Counted from the first letter of the stretch, positions 1 through 11,007 are shown. The stretch: 64,000 nucleotides of DNA from Phenylobacterium parvum (GCF_003150835.1 NZ_CP029479.1:2517501-2581500), one strand, 5' to 3'. The notes: generated by a model from the sequence alone, not told the origin. Made by a program: numbers and translations.

Positions 1-1
1 G

Positions 2-301
2 ACCTCGCCCTCGGTGATCGAGTGGATGATGGACGAGGTGGACCTGATCCTCGTCATGTCCATCAACCCGGGCTTTGGCGGCCAGACCTTCATGCATTCC
101 CAGCTGGCCAAGATCGAGGCCCTGAGGCGGATGATCGACGCCAGCGGACGGGACATCGTGCTGGAGGTTGACGGCGGCGTGACCGCCGACACCGCCCGGC
201 TGTGCGTGGACGCCGGCGCCACCGCCCTGGTGGCCGGAACCGCGGTCTTCCGGGGCGGGCCCGACGCCTACGCCGCCAATATCGCCGCCCTTCGCGGCTG
301 A
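2..301 (+). CDS. rpe: Ribulose-phosphate 3-epimerase, C-terminal part
   Basis: This is the C-terminal 99 codons of ribulose-5-phosphate 3-epimerase, which interconverts D-ribulose-5-phosphate and D-xylulose-5-phosphate in the pentose phosphate pathway. The gene is cut by the left window edge and is open from base 2. The visible part has the family signature [12 protein letters not shown] with the substrate-binding GFGGQ loop, the VDGGV motif carrying the catalytic-side Asp, and the terminal phosphate-binding AGTAVF segment of the TIM barrel. The stop at 299-301 is followed by the purH leader. Identification is firm. Only the start is missing. Confidence 0.95.
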   Translation, partial: TSPSVIEWMMDEVDLILVMSINPGFGGQTFMHSQLAKIEALRRMIDASGRDIVLEVDGGVTADTARLCVDAGATALVAGTAVFRGGPDAYAANIAALRG

Positions 302-352
302 CGGCGAAGCCGGCGGGCGGTTTCCGGGAATCGCCGGAAGCGCTAGAAGGTT

Positions 353-431
353 CGTGTCCTGCGTGACTGGCGAAACAGGTGGTCCACCACCGGGGAGCGC
401 ACGGACGTCAATGCGCCGCTCGCCTGGGCCG
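353..431 (+). promoter_or_regulatory. ZTP riboswitch (pfl motif) upstream of purH
   Basis: The leader of purH carries the hallmark pieces of the pfl RNA in order. They are GCGTGACTGGCG (361-372), an AACA-like segment (373-377), a hairpin GGTGG/CCACC (378-382 with 387-391), GGGGAGCG (392-399), and after a variable linker CGCTCGCCTGGGC (417-429), the distal pseudoknot partner. Pfl RNAs are established ZTP/ZMP sensors that turn on one-carbon and purine genes when 10-formyl-THF is short. PurH consumes ZMP (AICAR), so the location is functionally right. The match is by eye and no covariance search was run. The downstream 28 bases reach the purH start, so control could act on translation or termination. 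Confidence 0.88.
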
Positions 432-458
432 ACCTTCCGAACCGCCACGGAGAGCGCG

Positions 459-2072
459 ATGCCTGCCGCCCCTGACTTCCCGCCTGCGCCTGATCGCGTT
501 CCCGTCCGCCGCGCCCTGATCTCGGTCTCGGACAAGACCGGCCTGGTCGAGGCCGCCCGGGCCCTGGCCGAAGGGGGCGTCGAGCTTGTGTCGACGGGCG
601 GCACCCGGGCGGCCATCGCCGCTGCAGGGCTGGCCGTGAAGGACGTCTCGGACCTGACCGGCTTTCCGGAAATGATGGACGGGCGGGTCAAGACCCTGCA
701 CCCGGTGGTGCACGGCGGGCTCCTGGGCGTGCGCGACGCCCCGGCCCACGCCGCCGCCATGGCCGAGCACGGGATCGGCGGGATCGACCTCGTCTACGTC
801 AACCTCTACCCCTTCGAGAAGACGGTGGCGGCCGGGGGCGACTTCGCGAGCGCCATCGAGAACATCGACATCGGCGGGCCGGCCATGATCCGGTCTGCCG
901 CCAAGAACCATGGGTATGTGGCGGTCTGCACCGAGGTGGAGGATCTCCAGGCGGTCCTGGCCGAGCTGGCGGCGGGGGGGACGACGAGCCTGGCCCTGCG
1001 CAAGACCCTGGCGGCCCGGGCCTATGCCCGCACGGCGGCCTACGATGCAGCCATCTCGACCTGGTTCGCCAGCCAGCTGGGCGAGGCCGCCCCGAAGCGC
1101 CGCTCCCTGTCGGGCCGCCTGGCCCAGACCCTCCGCTACGGCGAGAACCCGCACCAGGCCGCCGCCTTCTATGTGGAGGAGGCCCCGCGGACCGGGGTGG
1201 CCACCGCCCGCCAGGTTCAGGGCAAGGCCCTGAGCTACAACAACATCGCCGATACCGACGCGGCCATCGAGCTGGTGGCGGAGTTCGACCCCCAGGCCTC
1301 CGCGGCGGTGGCGATCATCAAGCACGCCAATCCCTGCGGCGTGGCCCTGGGCGCGGACCTGAAGACCGCCTACGCCCGGGCGCTGCAGTGCGACCCGGTC
1401 TCGGCCTTCGGTGGGATCGTGGCTGTGAACCGCCGCCTGGACGCGGCGGCGGCCAGGGAGATCATCAAGATCTTCACCGAGGTGGTTGTGGCCCCCGAGG
1501 CCGACGAGGACGCCATCGCCCTGTTCGCCAAGAAGAAGGACCTGCGCCTGCTGCTGACTGGCGGCATGCCCGACCCCCTGGCCCCCGGCGACCTCTTCAA
1601 GCAGGTGGCGGGCGGCTTCCTGGTCCAGGGCCGCGACACCTCTCGCCTGACAGCCGCCGACCTGAAGATCGTCACCCGCCGCCAGCCGACCCCGCAGGAG
1701 GTGCAGGACATGCTCTTCGCCTTCACCGTGGCCAAGCACGTCAAGTCCAACGCCATTGTCTTCGCCCGGGACGGCCAGACGGCCGGGATCGGGGCCGGCC
1801 AGATGAACCGGCGCGACTCCGCCCGGATCGCGGCCCTTCGCGCCGGCGAGGCGGCCGAGCAGGCGGGCCTGCCGGAGAGCCTGGCCAAGGGATCGGCCTG
1901 CGCCTCCGAAGCCTTCTTCCCCTTTGCCGACGGCCTGATCCAGGCGGCGGATGCCGGGGCCACGGCGATCATCCAGCCCGGCGGCTCGATCCGCGACGAA
2001 GAGGTGATCGCCGCCGCCGACGCCGCCGGCGTGACCATGGCCTTTACGGGCGTGCGGGTCTTCCGGCACTAA
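459..2072 (+). CDS. purH: Bifunctional AICAR transformylase / IMP cyclohydrolase
   Basis: PurH catalyses the last two steps of de novo IMP synthesis: formylation of AICAR with 10-formyl-THF, then ring closure. The protein is 537 aa, close to the usual length. The N-terminal IMP cyclohydrolase domain (about 1-200) opens with [11 protein letters not shown] and includes the [10 protein letters not shown] motif. The transformylase domain follows, with LRYGENPHQ, the catalytic-site KHANPCG, and [10 protein letters not shown]. An in-frame GTG at 354 would extend the ORF across the riboswitch, so the ATG at 459, preceded by an AGAG-rich stretch, is preferred. The gene stands alone under its own leader. 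An exported aminopeptidase follows after 46 bp. Confidence 0.97.
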   Translation: MPAAPDFPPAPDRVPVRRALISVSDKTGLVEAARALAEGGVELVSTGGTRAAIAAAGLAVKDVSDLTGFPEMMDGRVKTLHPVVHGGLLGVRDAPAHAAAMAEHGIGGIDLVYVNLYPFEKTVAAGGDFASAIENIDIGGPAMIRSAAKNHGYVAVCTEVEDLQAVLAELAAGGTTSLALRKTLAARAYARTAAYDAAISTWFASQLGEAAPKRRSLSGRLAQTLRYGENPHQAAAFYVEEAPRTGVATARQVQGKALSYNNIADTDAAIELVAEFDPQASAAVAIIKHANPCGVALGADLKTAYARALQCDPVSAFGGIVAVNRRLDAAAAREIIKIFTEVVVAPEADEDAIALFAKKKDLRLLLTGGMPDPLAPGDLFKQVAGGFLVQGRDTSRLTAADLKIVTRRQPTPQEVQDMLFAFTVAKHVKSNAIVFARDGQTAGIGAGQMNRRDSARIAALRAGEAAEQAGLPESLAKGSACASEAFFPFADGLIQAADAGATAIIQPGGSIRDEEVIAAADAAGVTMAFTGVRVFRH

Positions 2073-2118
2073 CCCCCAAGTCATCCGTCTTCCTTCCTCC
2101 AGAATACAGGGCCTTCCC

Positions 2119-3729
2119 ATGACCCCGTTCCGCCCCCTCGCCCTGGCCGGCCTGAGCCTGGCCCTCGCTGTCCCCGCCCTTGCCCCCGTCCACGCCGCCG
2201 CCGCGTCCAAGGCCCCGGTTTCGGCGTCGCCGGCGGAGCCTGCGGCCTGGACGACCGCGACCCGCCGCCGGCCGGTGAGCTTCGCCGAGACGGCGCCGGG
2301 CACATCCGGCGTCCTGGTGATCGCCGCCGGCTCCGTCGCCGAGGCCTCGGAGCGGGCTTCCGCCCTCCTGGCTCCGGAGGCGGGCGCCGGGGTCCGCCGG
2401 GCGGTGGAGGCCGCCGGGTTCGACTTCTCCAGCGGCGAAATGCTGGTCCTGCGGGCCTTTGGCGGGCTGGAACAGGTCGTCCTTCTTGGAGTGGGCAAGT
2501 CGCCGAAAGGCGCCGGCCTTCAGGGCGCGGGCGAGGCCCTGGGCCGGTCCCTGGCCAAGGTGCGGGCGCCGGTCACCGTGTCAGCCGGAGCGCTCGGCGC
2601 CGAGGGCCTCGCCGCCCTGGCCACGGGCTTCGGCATCGGCGAGTACCGGTCGGACCTGCTCAGCTCGGACCGCCCGACCACCTCGCCCGCGACGGTCGTC
2701 TTCACCGGCGCCGGGGCTGCCGGAGCCGAGACGATCTACAGGGGTCGCGGTCAGGCGCTGGTCGAGGCGGTGCAGTGGACGCGGGACGTCTCCAACCTGC
2801 CCGCCAACCTGATGTATCCGCAGGCCTTCGTGGACAGCGCCCGGGCGGCCTTCGCCGGAATCCCGGGCGTGACGATCGAGGTCCTGGACGAGGTCGCCAT
2901 GCGGCGGCTGGGCATGGGCGCCCTGACGGGGGTGGGGATGGGCTCGGCCCGCCCGCCCCGTCTCCTGGTCGTCCGTTACCGGGGCGTCGGCGCCCCCGCG
3001 GGCGGGCCCCTGGTCCTGGCGGGCAAGGGCATCACCTTCGATAGCGGAGGCATTTCCCTGAAGCCCGGCTCTGGCATGGGCGAAATGAAGATGGACATGT
3101 CTGGCGCCGCCTCGGTGACCGGCGCCGTCCTGTCCCTGGCGAAATCCGGCGCACCGGTGAACGTGGCCGCTGTCTCCGCCCTCGCCGAGAACATGCCCGA
3201 CGGCGCCGCCATCCGGCCGGGCGACGTCCTGACAGCCATGAACGGCAAGACCATCGAGATCATCTCCACCGACGCCGAGGGCCGGCTGGTCCTGGCCGAC
3301 GCCATGGTCTGGTCCGAGCGCAACCTGAAACCCTCGGCCATCGTCGACCTCGCCACCCTGACCGGCGCCGTCCGGACTGCCCTGGGCGACGACTACGCCG
3401 GCCTGTTCGGCCGCGGGGACGCCCTGCTCGACCGCGTGATGGCGGCGGGCGAGCAGACGGGGGAGCGCCTGTGGAAGCTGCCGCTCCACCCCAGCTATGC
3501 GAAGGATACGTCCTCGACGATCGCGGACATCAAGAACAGCGGCGAGGGCGGGGCGGGGGCCGGGATCGGCGCCTGGTTCATTGGCGAATTCATCAGCCGG
3601 GACACGCCCTGGGCCCACCTCGACATCGCCGGTGTGGCCTACGGTGGCGCGAACGCCGTCAAGCCCGCGGGATCGGCCGGCTTCGGGGTTCGCCTCCTCG
3701 ATCGCCTCGCCCGGGACTGGGGGCGGTAG
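2119..3729 (+). CDS. pepA: Exported leucyl aminopeptidase family (M17) protein
   Basis: This 536-aa M17 family metallo-aminopeptidase removes N-terminal residues from peptides. The C-terminal catalytic domain shows GKGITFDSGGISLKP (metal-binding Lys/Asp), MKMDMSGAA, and the signature STDAEGRLVLAD, which replaces the usual NTDAEGR. The N-terminus (MTPFRPLALAGLSLALAVPA) is a Sec-type signal peptide with a likely cleavage after about residue 26 (VHA-AAAS). Classical PepA is cytosolic, so this looks like a periplasmic paralogue for peptide salvage. It is convergent with the pirin gene, with 10 bp between them. Family assignment is firm. The location is inferred from the signal sequence. Confidence 0.93.
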   Translation: MTPFRPLALAGLSLALAVPALAPVHAAAASKAPVSASPAEPAAWTTATRRRPVSFAETAPGTSGVLVIAAGSVAEASERASALLAPEAGAGVRRAVEAAGFDFSSGEMLVLRAFGGLEQVVLLGVGKSPKGAGLQGAGEALGRSLAKVRAPVTVSAGALGAEGLAALATGFGIGEYRSDLLSSDRPTTSPATVVFTGAGAAGAETIYRGRGQALVEAVQWTRDVSNLPANLMYPQAFVDSARAAFAGIPGVTIEVLDEVAMRRLGMGALTGVGMGSARPPRLLVVRYRGVGAPAGGPLVLAGKGITFDSGGISLKPGSGMGEMKMDMSGAASVTGAVLSLAKSGAPVNVAAVSALAENMPDGAAIRPGDVLTAMNGKTIEIISTDAEGRLVLADAMVWSERNLKPSAIVDLATLTGAVRTALGDDYAGLFGRGDALLDRVMAAGEQTGERLWKLPLHPSYAKDTSSTIADIKNSGEGGAGAGIGAWFIGEFISRDTPWAHLDIAGVAYGGANAVKPAGSAGFGVRLLDRLARDWGR

Positions 3730-3739
3730 CCCCGGCGGA

Positions 3740-4438
3740 TCAGACCGTATCGACCATCACCAGCTCGGCGTCGTCCAGGGCGGTGATCCTCAGGCGAGGC
3801 TCATCGGTGATGGCCGCCCCGTCCCGGGCGCCGACCCTGACGCCATTCACCTCCACCGCGCCACGGGCCGGCACCAGGTAGGCCCTGCGGCCTGGCCCGA
3901 GATCATAGTCCAGGGTCTCGCCGGACCGCACGGTTGCGCCGAGCACACGGCCTGGCGTGCGGATCGGCAGGGCCTCCTCATCGCCCGGAAGCCCTGAGGC
4001 CAGGGGCACGAAGCGACCGGCGCGGTCATCCTTGGGGAAGGGACGGGCGCCCCAGGACGGCGCGCCGCCGGCGCGGGCCGGCAGGATCCAGATCTGGAAG
4101 AGGCGCGTGACGCCGGGCTCGAGATTGTATTCGGCGTGACGGATGCCCGACCCGGCGCTCATGACCTGGACATCCCCGGCCTCGGTGCGCCCCTGGTTGC
4201 CCAGGCTGTCCTGGTGGCTGATGGCGCCCTCCAGGACATAGGTGATGATCTCCATGTCCTGGTGCGGATGGGGCGGGAAGCCGGTGTTCGGCTGTATGGC
4301 GTCGTCGTTCCAGACCCGCAGGGCGCCCCAGTTCATGCGGGCCGGGTCCTGGTATCCTGAAAACGAGAAGTGATGCCGGGCGTTCAGCCAGCCGTGGTCG
4401 GCGCCGCCGAGGGTGTCGAAGGGACGAAGGTCGATCAT
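3740..4438 (-). CDS. Pirin family protein (YhaK/YhhW-like bicupin)
   Basis: This 232-aa pirin-type bicupin has the metal-binding motif GFPPHPHQDMEIITYVLEG and AGSGIRHAEYN, giving the His/His/His/Glu iron site of the N-terminal cupin. Bacterial members such as YhhW can show quercetin 2,3-dioxygenase activity, but the physiological substrate is generally unknown. It starts with ATG at 4438 and is divergent from the MFS gene with essentially no intergenic space, so their expression signals must overlap coding sequence. No signal peptide is seen, so it should be cytosolic. Family assignment is secure and function is open. Confidence 0.93.
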   Translation of the reverse strand: MIDLRPFDTLGGADHGWLNARHHFSFSGYQDPARMNWGALRVWNDDAIQPNTGFPPHPHQDMEIITYVLEGAISHQDSLGNQGRTEAGDVQVMSAGSGIRHAEYNLEPGVTRLFQIWILPARAGGAPSWGARPFPKDDRAGRFVPLASGLPGDEEALPIRTPGRVLGATVRSGETLDYDLGPGRRAYLVPARGAVEVNGVRVGARDGAAITDEPRLRITALDDAELVMVDTV

Positions 4439-4440
4439 GG

Positions 4441-5847
4441 GTGGCTTCCATCGACGGGGTCTTGGAGGGCCGGAAGATAGGGATTGAGACGGCCGAATGG
4501 AAATGGCGGGGCGGAAGATTTCCCGAGGGGCCGGGCTGGACGCCCGCCGCCGGGCCGGGTCATGGTGGGCGGCCCGACGCCGAGAGTCCCGAATGCCCCC
4601 CCGGGTCCCGCCTGCACCCGGCCTACCTGGCCGCCGGCCTGATCTTCGCCGTCCTGCTGGTCAGCGCCGGCTTGCGCTCGACCCCCGGCGTCCTGATGCT
4701 GCCGCTGGAAGAGGCGTTCGGCTGGAGCCGCTCCACCGTCTCCTTCGCCGCCGGGGTGGGGATCCTGTTCTACGGCCTGACGGGTCCCTTCGCCGCCGCC
4801 CTGATGCAGGGCCTGGGCGTTCGCCGGGTCGTGCTGGGCGCCCTGGCCCTGATGGCCGCAGCCACCCTGGCCTCGACCCTGATGCGCGAGCCCTGGCAGT
4901 ACGTGGCGACCTGGGGCGTCGCAGCGGGAATCGGCTCGGGAGCCCTGGCCATGACCCTGGCGGCCACCGTGGTGAACCGGTGGTTCGTCGCGAGGCGGAG
5001 CCTGATGATGGGCCTGCTCACGGCGGCGACGGCCACGGGCAACCTGATCTTCCTGCCTGTCCTGGCCCTGCTGGCCGAGGACGGGGGCTGGCGGCGGGCG
5101 GCGGCGGCCACCGGGCTGGTCGCCCTGGCCCTGATCCCCCTGGTCTGGCGGTTCCTGCCGGAGCGGCCCTCAGACCGGGGCCTTGCACCCCTGGGCGCAC
5201 CCGATGGCCATGTGGAGCCTACGGCGCCGGCGGGAAGCGTCCTGTCGCTGGCCTTTGGCGCGCTCTTCCGCGCGGCGCGGACCCGCACCTTCTGGCTGCT
5301 CTTCACCGGCTTCTTCATCTGCGGCCTGACCACGAACGGACTGGTCGGGACCCACCTGATCGCCCTGTGCGCCGACCAGGGCATGGCCCAGGTCCAGGCC
5401 GCGGGCCTGCTGGCCATGATGGGCGTCTTCGACCTGGCCGGCACGACGGCCTCGGGCTGGCTGACGGACCGCTACGACCCGCGCCGGCTGCTGGCCATCT
5501 ACTACACCTTGAGGGGGCTCGCCCTGGTCGCCCTGCCCTTCTCGGATTTCTCCCTGATGGCCCTGGGCCTCTTCGCGGTCTTCTTCGGCCTGGACTGGAT
5601 CGCCACCGTACCCCCCACCGCGCGGCTGGCCACCGAGGCTTTCGGCCTGCGGGAGGGACCCATCGTCTTCGGCTGGATCGCCGCCGGCCACCAGGCGGGT
5701 GCGGCCACGGCGGCCATCACGGCGGGGATGATGCGCGCCGCCCAGGGCCGCTACCTGGAGGCCTTTGTCCTGGCCGGCCTGACCGCCCTGATCGCGGCGG
5801 CGGCCTCGCTGATGATCCGCCGGAGCGTCGTGGCGGCGGCGTCCTAG
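4441..5847 (+). CDS. MFS transporter
   Basis: This is a major facilitator superfamily permease with about 12 hydrophobic helices. The first begins near AYLAAGLIFAVLLVSAGL, and a long hydrophilic loop after helix 6 (FLPERPSDRGLAPLGAPDG) separates the two halves. It resembles the broad oxalate/monocarboxylate-type branch, but the substrate cannot be read from sequence. The start is uncertain. The given GTG adds about 55 charged or Gly/Pro-rich residues before helix 1 and abuts the divergent pirin gene, and no internal start with a convincing ribosome site was found. The 3' end overlaps the convergent hydrolase gene by 4 bp, both stops using the shared CTAG. Confidence 0.87.
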   Translation: MASIDGVLEGRKIGIETAEWKWRGGRFPEGPGWTPAAGPGHGGRPDAESPECPPGSRLHPAYLAAGLIFAVLLVSAGLRSTPGVLMLPLEEAFGWSRSTVSFAAGVGILFYGLTGPFAAALMQGLGVRRVVLGALALMAAATLASTLMREPWQYVATWGVAAGIGSGALAMTLAATVVNRWFVARRSLMMGLLTAATATGNLIFLPVLALLAEDGGWRRAAAATGLVALALIPLVWRFLPERPSDRGLAPLGAPDGHVEPTAPAGSVLSLAFGALFRAARTRTFWLLFTGFFICGLTTNGLVGTHLIALCADQGMAQVQAAGLLAMMGVFDLAGTTASGWLTDRYDPRRLLAIYYTLRGLALVALPFSDFSLMALGLFAVFFGLDWIATVPPTARLATEAFGLREGPIVFGWIAAGHQAGAATAAITAGMMRAAQGRYLEAFVLAGLTALIAAAASLMIRRSVVAAAS

Positions 5848-6740
5848 AAGGGCCGGGGCTTGACGCCGTTGGCGGCGAAGTGGGCCAGCATCCGGTCCCA
5901 GGCGTCCCGGGCGGCGACCGGATCGTAGCTGGTGCGGTAGTCGGCGTGGAAGCCGTGCTGGCTTTCCGGATAGATCACGATCTGGCTGCCGGTCTTGCGG
6001 GCGGCGACCAGGGCGCTGCGCATGGCCTCGACGTCGGAGAGGGGGATGCCCTGGTCCTTGCCCGCATACAGACCGATCACCGGGGCGCGGAGCTGGGCGA
6101 CGCCGGGGAGGGGCCAGGGCCGGTTCGGCTCGCCCAGGAACTCGCCAGGCTTGGGCGCGGTCAGGCGACCGTACCAGGCGGCTCCGGCGCGGAAATCGGG
6201 AAGGCGCTGGCAGGCCAGCCAGACGATGGCGCCGCCCCAGCAGAAACCGGTGACCGCCATACGGGACTTGTCGACGAAGGGCTGGGCCTTGAGGAACCGC
6301 AAGGTTCCCGACAGGTCGTTGAAGATCTGCTTGTCCGGGGCCGCGCTGACGATGCGGCGGATCTGGTTGAAGTCGTTGGTCTTGGAGGGGTCCCCGGCGC
6401 GGACGAAGAGGTCGGGGGCGATGGCCACGTAGCCGAGGCGCGCGAGGCGGCGGCAGACGTCGCGGATGTACTCGTGGACGCCGAAGACCTCGGAGATGAC
6501 CAGGACGGCGGGGAAGCGGCCGCGGGCGTCGGGGCGCGCCATGTAGGCGGGCGCCATCCGATCGCCGACGTCGACCTCGACGTCGCCGGCGACCAGACCC
6601 GTGGAGGGCGTCGAGATGGCCTGGGCCTCCGCCGAATAGGCGTAGAGCGCGTAGCCGCCCAGGGCGGCCAGGGCCAGCCGGCGACGGGTCAGGGCGAGAT
6701 CATCGGGATGATTGCCCTCAGGACGGGTCAGGGTCTTCAT
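5844..6740 (-). CDS. Dienelactone hydrolase family protein, Tat-type signal
   Basis: This 298-aa alpha/beta hydrolase of the dienelactone hydrolase family has the nucleophile elbow GFCWGG with Cys as nucleophile, an acidic residue in IGLYAGKDQGIP, and the catalytic His in ESQHGFHADYR. The N-terminus has twin arginines (LTRRRLALAALGGYALYAY) ahead of a hydrophobic stretch ending near EAQA, which suggests Tat export to the periplasm. Many related exported DLH-like proteins are annotated only as carboxymethylenebutenolidase homologues, and the actual substrate is unknown. It is convergent with the MFS gene. Confidence 0.9.
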   Translation of the reverse strand: MKTLTRPEGNHPDDLALTRRRLALAALGGYALYAYSAEAQAISTPSTGLVAGDVEVDVGDRMAPAYMARPDARGRFPAVLVISEVFGVHEYIRDVCRRLARLGYVAIAPDLFVRAGDPSKTNDFNQIRRIVSAAPDKQIFNDLSGTLRFLKAQPFVDKSRMAVTGFCWGGAIVWLACQRLPDFRAGAAWYGRLTAPKPGEFLGEPNRPWPLPGVAQLRAPVIGLYAGKDQGIPLSDVEAMRSALVAARKTGSQIVIYPESQHGFHADYRTSYDPVAARDAWDRMLAHFAANGVKPRPF

Positions 6741-6864
6741 GGTCAGCGCCTCCCTCGCCGGTCACCGCCGGCCCGGGCTCATTTGGCGATCCGGAAAGCC
6801 GCTGTCAAAGCCTGAGCCCTGCAGAAACCACAGGCATCTTTCCGCCGGGCCCCGCCGGGGGCAT

Positions 6865-7374
6865 ATGCGGCGTGTGATGAAGCGTACGACCATGATCCCC
6901 GGCGCCGTTCGCCGCCTGACCGAGGGTGAGACCGACCTGGCGGCCGGGGTTTTCGGCCGCGCCCTGGATGCGCGCCGGGTGCGTATCGCCGCCCTGCCGG
7001 TCTGGCGCCGCGCCTTCGTGGCCGGTCCCGCCCTGGTGGCCTGGCCGGCGCGGACCGCCCTGAAGGACTTCAGCGTCGCGCCCCTCGCCCTGCAGGCCGT
7101 CCTGGTCCACGAACTGGTGCATGTCTGGCAGGCCCAGACAGGGGTGAACCTGCTGGCCGCCAAGCTGAGGGCGGGGGACGGGCCCGCCGCCTATCGCTAC
7201 GATCCGGCGGCCGGGACCGGGTTCTCCAGCCTCAACATCGAGCAGCAGGCGATGGTGGTCCAGCACGCCTTCCTGGCCTCGCGGGAGGGTCCGTCGCCCC
7301 ATTCTGCGGAAACCTACGCCATCCTTCTGGCTGGCGCGCCGTTCGGAGAGGGTCTAAAGCCCTTCACCGCATAG
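6865..7374 (+). CDS. Small HExxH zincin-like protein (DUF4157-like)
   Basis: This 169-aa protein of unknown role contains [12 protein letters not shown] (His82-His86), a metallopeptidase-type HExxH zinc motif resembling that of DUF4157 proteins and proteins labelled Vgr-related in Caulobacterales. [16 protein letters not shown] helix downstream may supply the third ligand (Glu or Gln-rich helix). No signal peptide is seen. The ATG at 6865 is used. An in-frame extension to 6712 would run antiparallel into the hydrolase start and lacks protein-like character. No secretion-system genes lie nearby. Protease activity is unproven. Confidence 0.7.
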   Translation: MRRVMKRTTMIPGAVRRLTEGETDLAAGVFGRALDARRVRIAALPVWRRAFVAGPALVAWPARTALKDFSVAPLALQAVLVHELVHVWQAQTGVNLLAAKLRAGDGPAAYRYDPAAGTGFSSLNIEQQAMVVQHAFLASREGPSPHSAETYAILLAGAPFGEGLKPFTA

Positions 7375-7384
7375 GGACTTTGCC

Positions 7385-7412
7385 CTTGCAGTGCGGCCGT
7401 TCCGCACCATAT
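7385..7412 (+). promoter_or_regulatory. Candidate sigma32 (RpoH) promoter for dnaK
   Basis: CTTGCA (7385-7390) and CCATAT (7407-7412) are separated by 16 bp. This resembles the alphaproteobacterial RpoH pattern (CTTG, 16-18 bp, C-C/T-TAT-type -10). It would give a dnaK leader of about 130 nt. Heat-shock control of dnaK is expected from established biology. The exact site is read by eye only. Confidence 0.5.
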
Positions 7413-7547
7413 CGCACGGCGACGGCGGTGTTCCCAGAACGTCCGCCGGCGACCCTGAACTGTTCAAGGGGGCCGCAGGAACGAGGAGTGCTTGGCGACG
7501 AGGCTCCTCAGGCGCGGCCCGCCAACTCGGAGCGTTTGAGACTCATC

Positions 7548-9446
<1,899 letters not shown>

Positions 9447-9459
9447 ACCTGACCGGGAC

Positions 9460-9490
9460 CCGGCCCCGCCCCGAGAAGAGGCGGGGCCGG
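9460..9490 (+). terminator. Strong hairpin between dnaK and dnaJ
   Basis: CCGGCCCCGCC (9460-9470) pairs perfectly with GGCGGGGCCGG (9480-9490) across a 9-nt loop. The following bases (CGTCCTTTCGG) hold only a short T run. It could be a partial terminator or an mRNA-end stabiliser that sets a higher DnaK than DnaJ level. Its function is inferred. Confidence 0.6.
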
Positions 9491-9529
9491 CGTCCTTTCG
9501 GAAAGATGCATCGGAACGCCTGACGCCTC

Positions 9530-10681
9530 ATGCGCGACTACTATGAAATCCTGGGCGTCGCCCGTGGCAGCGACGAGGCCGCCCTCAAGGCGGCCTTCCG
9601 CAAGCTGGCCATGGAACACCATCCCGACCGCAACGGCGGCTCGGAGGAGTCCGCTTCCCGGTTCAAGGAGATCAACGAGGCCTATTCGGTCCTGTCCGAT
9701 CCCAAGAAGCGCGCGGCCTACGACCAGTTCGGACACGCCGGGGTGAACGGCGGCCAGGGCGGCGGCGGCGGTCCGGGCTTTGCGGACATCAACGACATCT
9801 TCTCGGAAGTCTTCGGCTCGGCCTTCGGCGACATGTTCGGCGGCGGCCAGAGGCGCAGTGGCCCGGCCCGGGGCCAGGATCTCCGCTACGACCTTGAGAT
9901 CACCCTCGAGCAGGCCTACGCCGGCTCCGAGGTCGAGATCACGGCGGCCACCGCCATGACCTGCGAGGCCTGCGAGGGCGGCGGGGCCAAGCCCGGGACC
10001 AGCCCCGTCACCTGCCCGACCTGCGGCGGCGCCGGCAGGGTCAGGGCCTCCCAGGGCTTCTTCGCCATCGAGCGCACCTGCCCCCGCTGTGGCGGTGAGG
10101 GGCGAACCATCAGCGATCCCTGCACCACCTGCCGCGGCCATGGCCAGGTGCGGCGCAACCGCACCCTCCAGGTCCGGATTCCAGCCGGCGTGGACGACGG
10201 CGCCCGCATCCGCCTTTCCGGCGAGGGCGACGCAGGCGCCCGGGGCGGCCCCCGGGGCGACCTCTACATCTTCGTCTCCGTCCGGCCCCACGACCTCTTC
10301 GAGCGCGACGGCCTGGACCTGCACTGCACCGTGCCCGTGCCCATGACCACCGCCGTACCCGGCGGCGAGATCGAGGCGCCCTGCCTCTCGGATGGCTCGC
10401 CGGATGATGCGGAGAACAACCGCCTCACGGTGAAGGTGCCGGAGGGCGCCCAGACCGGCCGCACCGTCCGGATCCGTGGTCGCGGCATGCCTTCCCTGCG
10501 CAGCCGTGAACGCGGCGACCTGGTGGTCGAGCTCTTCGTCGAGACGCCGACCCGGCTCAACGCCCGCCAGAAGGCGCTGATGCAGGAGTTCGCCGACCTC
10601 TGCGGCGACCAGCAGCACCCGGAGTCCAGCGGCTTCCTGAACAAGGCCAGGAAGTTCTGGGAAGACGTCACCGGCGGCTGA
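9530..10681 (+). CDS. dnaJ: Chaperone protein DnaJ (Hsp40)
   Basis: This 383-aa class I J-protein stimulates the DnaK ATPase. It has an N-terminal J domain (about 1-70) with the HPD motif in MEHHPDRN, a Gly/Phe-rich linker (about 75-115), and the zinc-binding domain with four CxxCxGxG-type repeats ([32 protein letters not shown]). C-terminal substrate-binding domains follow. It begins at ATG 9530 and sits in an operon-like arrangement with dnaK, separated by a strong hairpin. The length is normal for the family. Confidence 0.97.
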   Translation: MRDYYEILGVARGSDEAALKAAFRKLAMEHHPDRNGGSEESASRFKEINEAYSVLSDPKKRAAYDQFGHAGVNGGQGGGGGPGFADINDIFSEVFGSAFGDMFGGGQRRSGPARGQDLRYDLEITLEQAYAGSEVEITAATAMTCEACEGGGAKPGTSPVTCPTCGGAGRVRASQGFFAIERTCPRCGGEGRTISDPCTTCRGHGQVRRNRTLQVRIPAGVDDGARIRLSGEGDAGARGGPRGDLYIFVSVRPHDLFERDGLDLHCTVPVPMTTAVPGGEIEAPCLSDGSPDDAENNRLTVKVPEGAQTGRTVRIRGRGMPSLRSRERGDLVVELFVETPTRLNARQKALMQEFADLCGDQQHPESSGFLNKARKFWEDVTGG

Positions 10682-10727
10682 CGGCGGGCCCTGTCCCGAT
10701 CTCCTGAAGGATGCGGCGTCGAAGCCC

Positions 10728-10910
10728 TTGACCCCTCACCCGGCTCCGCCGGGAGCTCCCCCTTGGGGGAGCAATTGCGGAGTCATTCCTCCCCCCAGGG
10801 GGAGGTGGCGCGCGCAGCGGGCCGGAGGGGGTCTCCAGAGCCGCCGTTGCCCCACTCACCCGGCTCCGCCGCGAGCTCGCCCTTGGGGGGCAATCTGCGC
10901 AGCGCGCACC
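10728..10910. repeat. Dispersed REP-like palindromic repeat cluster (two forward units plus an inverted-type unit)
   Basis: The dnaJ downstream region is 326 bp without a gene and is filled by a repeat cluster. Unit A (10728-10790) has CCCGG-ctccg-CCGGG followed by CTCCCCCTTGGGGGAG. A related half unit (10787-10835) has CCTCCCCCCAGGGGGAGG followed by GGCGCGCGCAGC. Unit B (10848-10910) repeats CACTCACCCGGCTCCGCCGC, GAGCTCGCCCTTGGGGGG and GCGCAGCGCGC. A third copy lies after mutS. Such GC-rich palindromic intergenic repeats are common in alphaproteobacteria and fold into stable hairpins. A role in mRNA-end processing or mobility is unproven. Confidence 0.75.
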
Positions 10911-11007
10911 CTTGGGAGTCCGACGCCTCAACGATCTGGATGCGCTTGATTTCGGTTCGTCCTAAGGTTTCCACCGCCCCGGACAGGTCCGGGACCAGGA
11001 GGAAATC

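Noticed and set aside
354-458. In-frame upstream extension of purH to a GTG.
   Set aside because: It overlaps the riboswitch and lacks protein-like sequence, so the ATG at 459 is used.
408-2498. A 696-codon minus-strand frame opposite purH.
   Set aside because: Antisense to a clear gene with no domain, and it covers the riboswitch as well.
10682-11007. The palindrome cluster considered as a CRISPR array.
   Set aside because: Units are degenerate, self-complementary and not separated by uniform spacers, and no cas gene is present.
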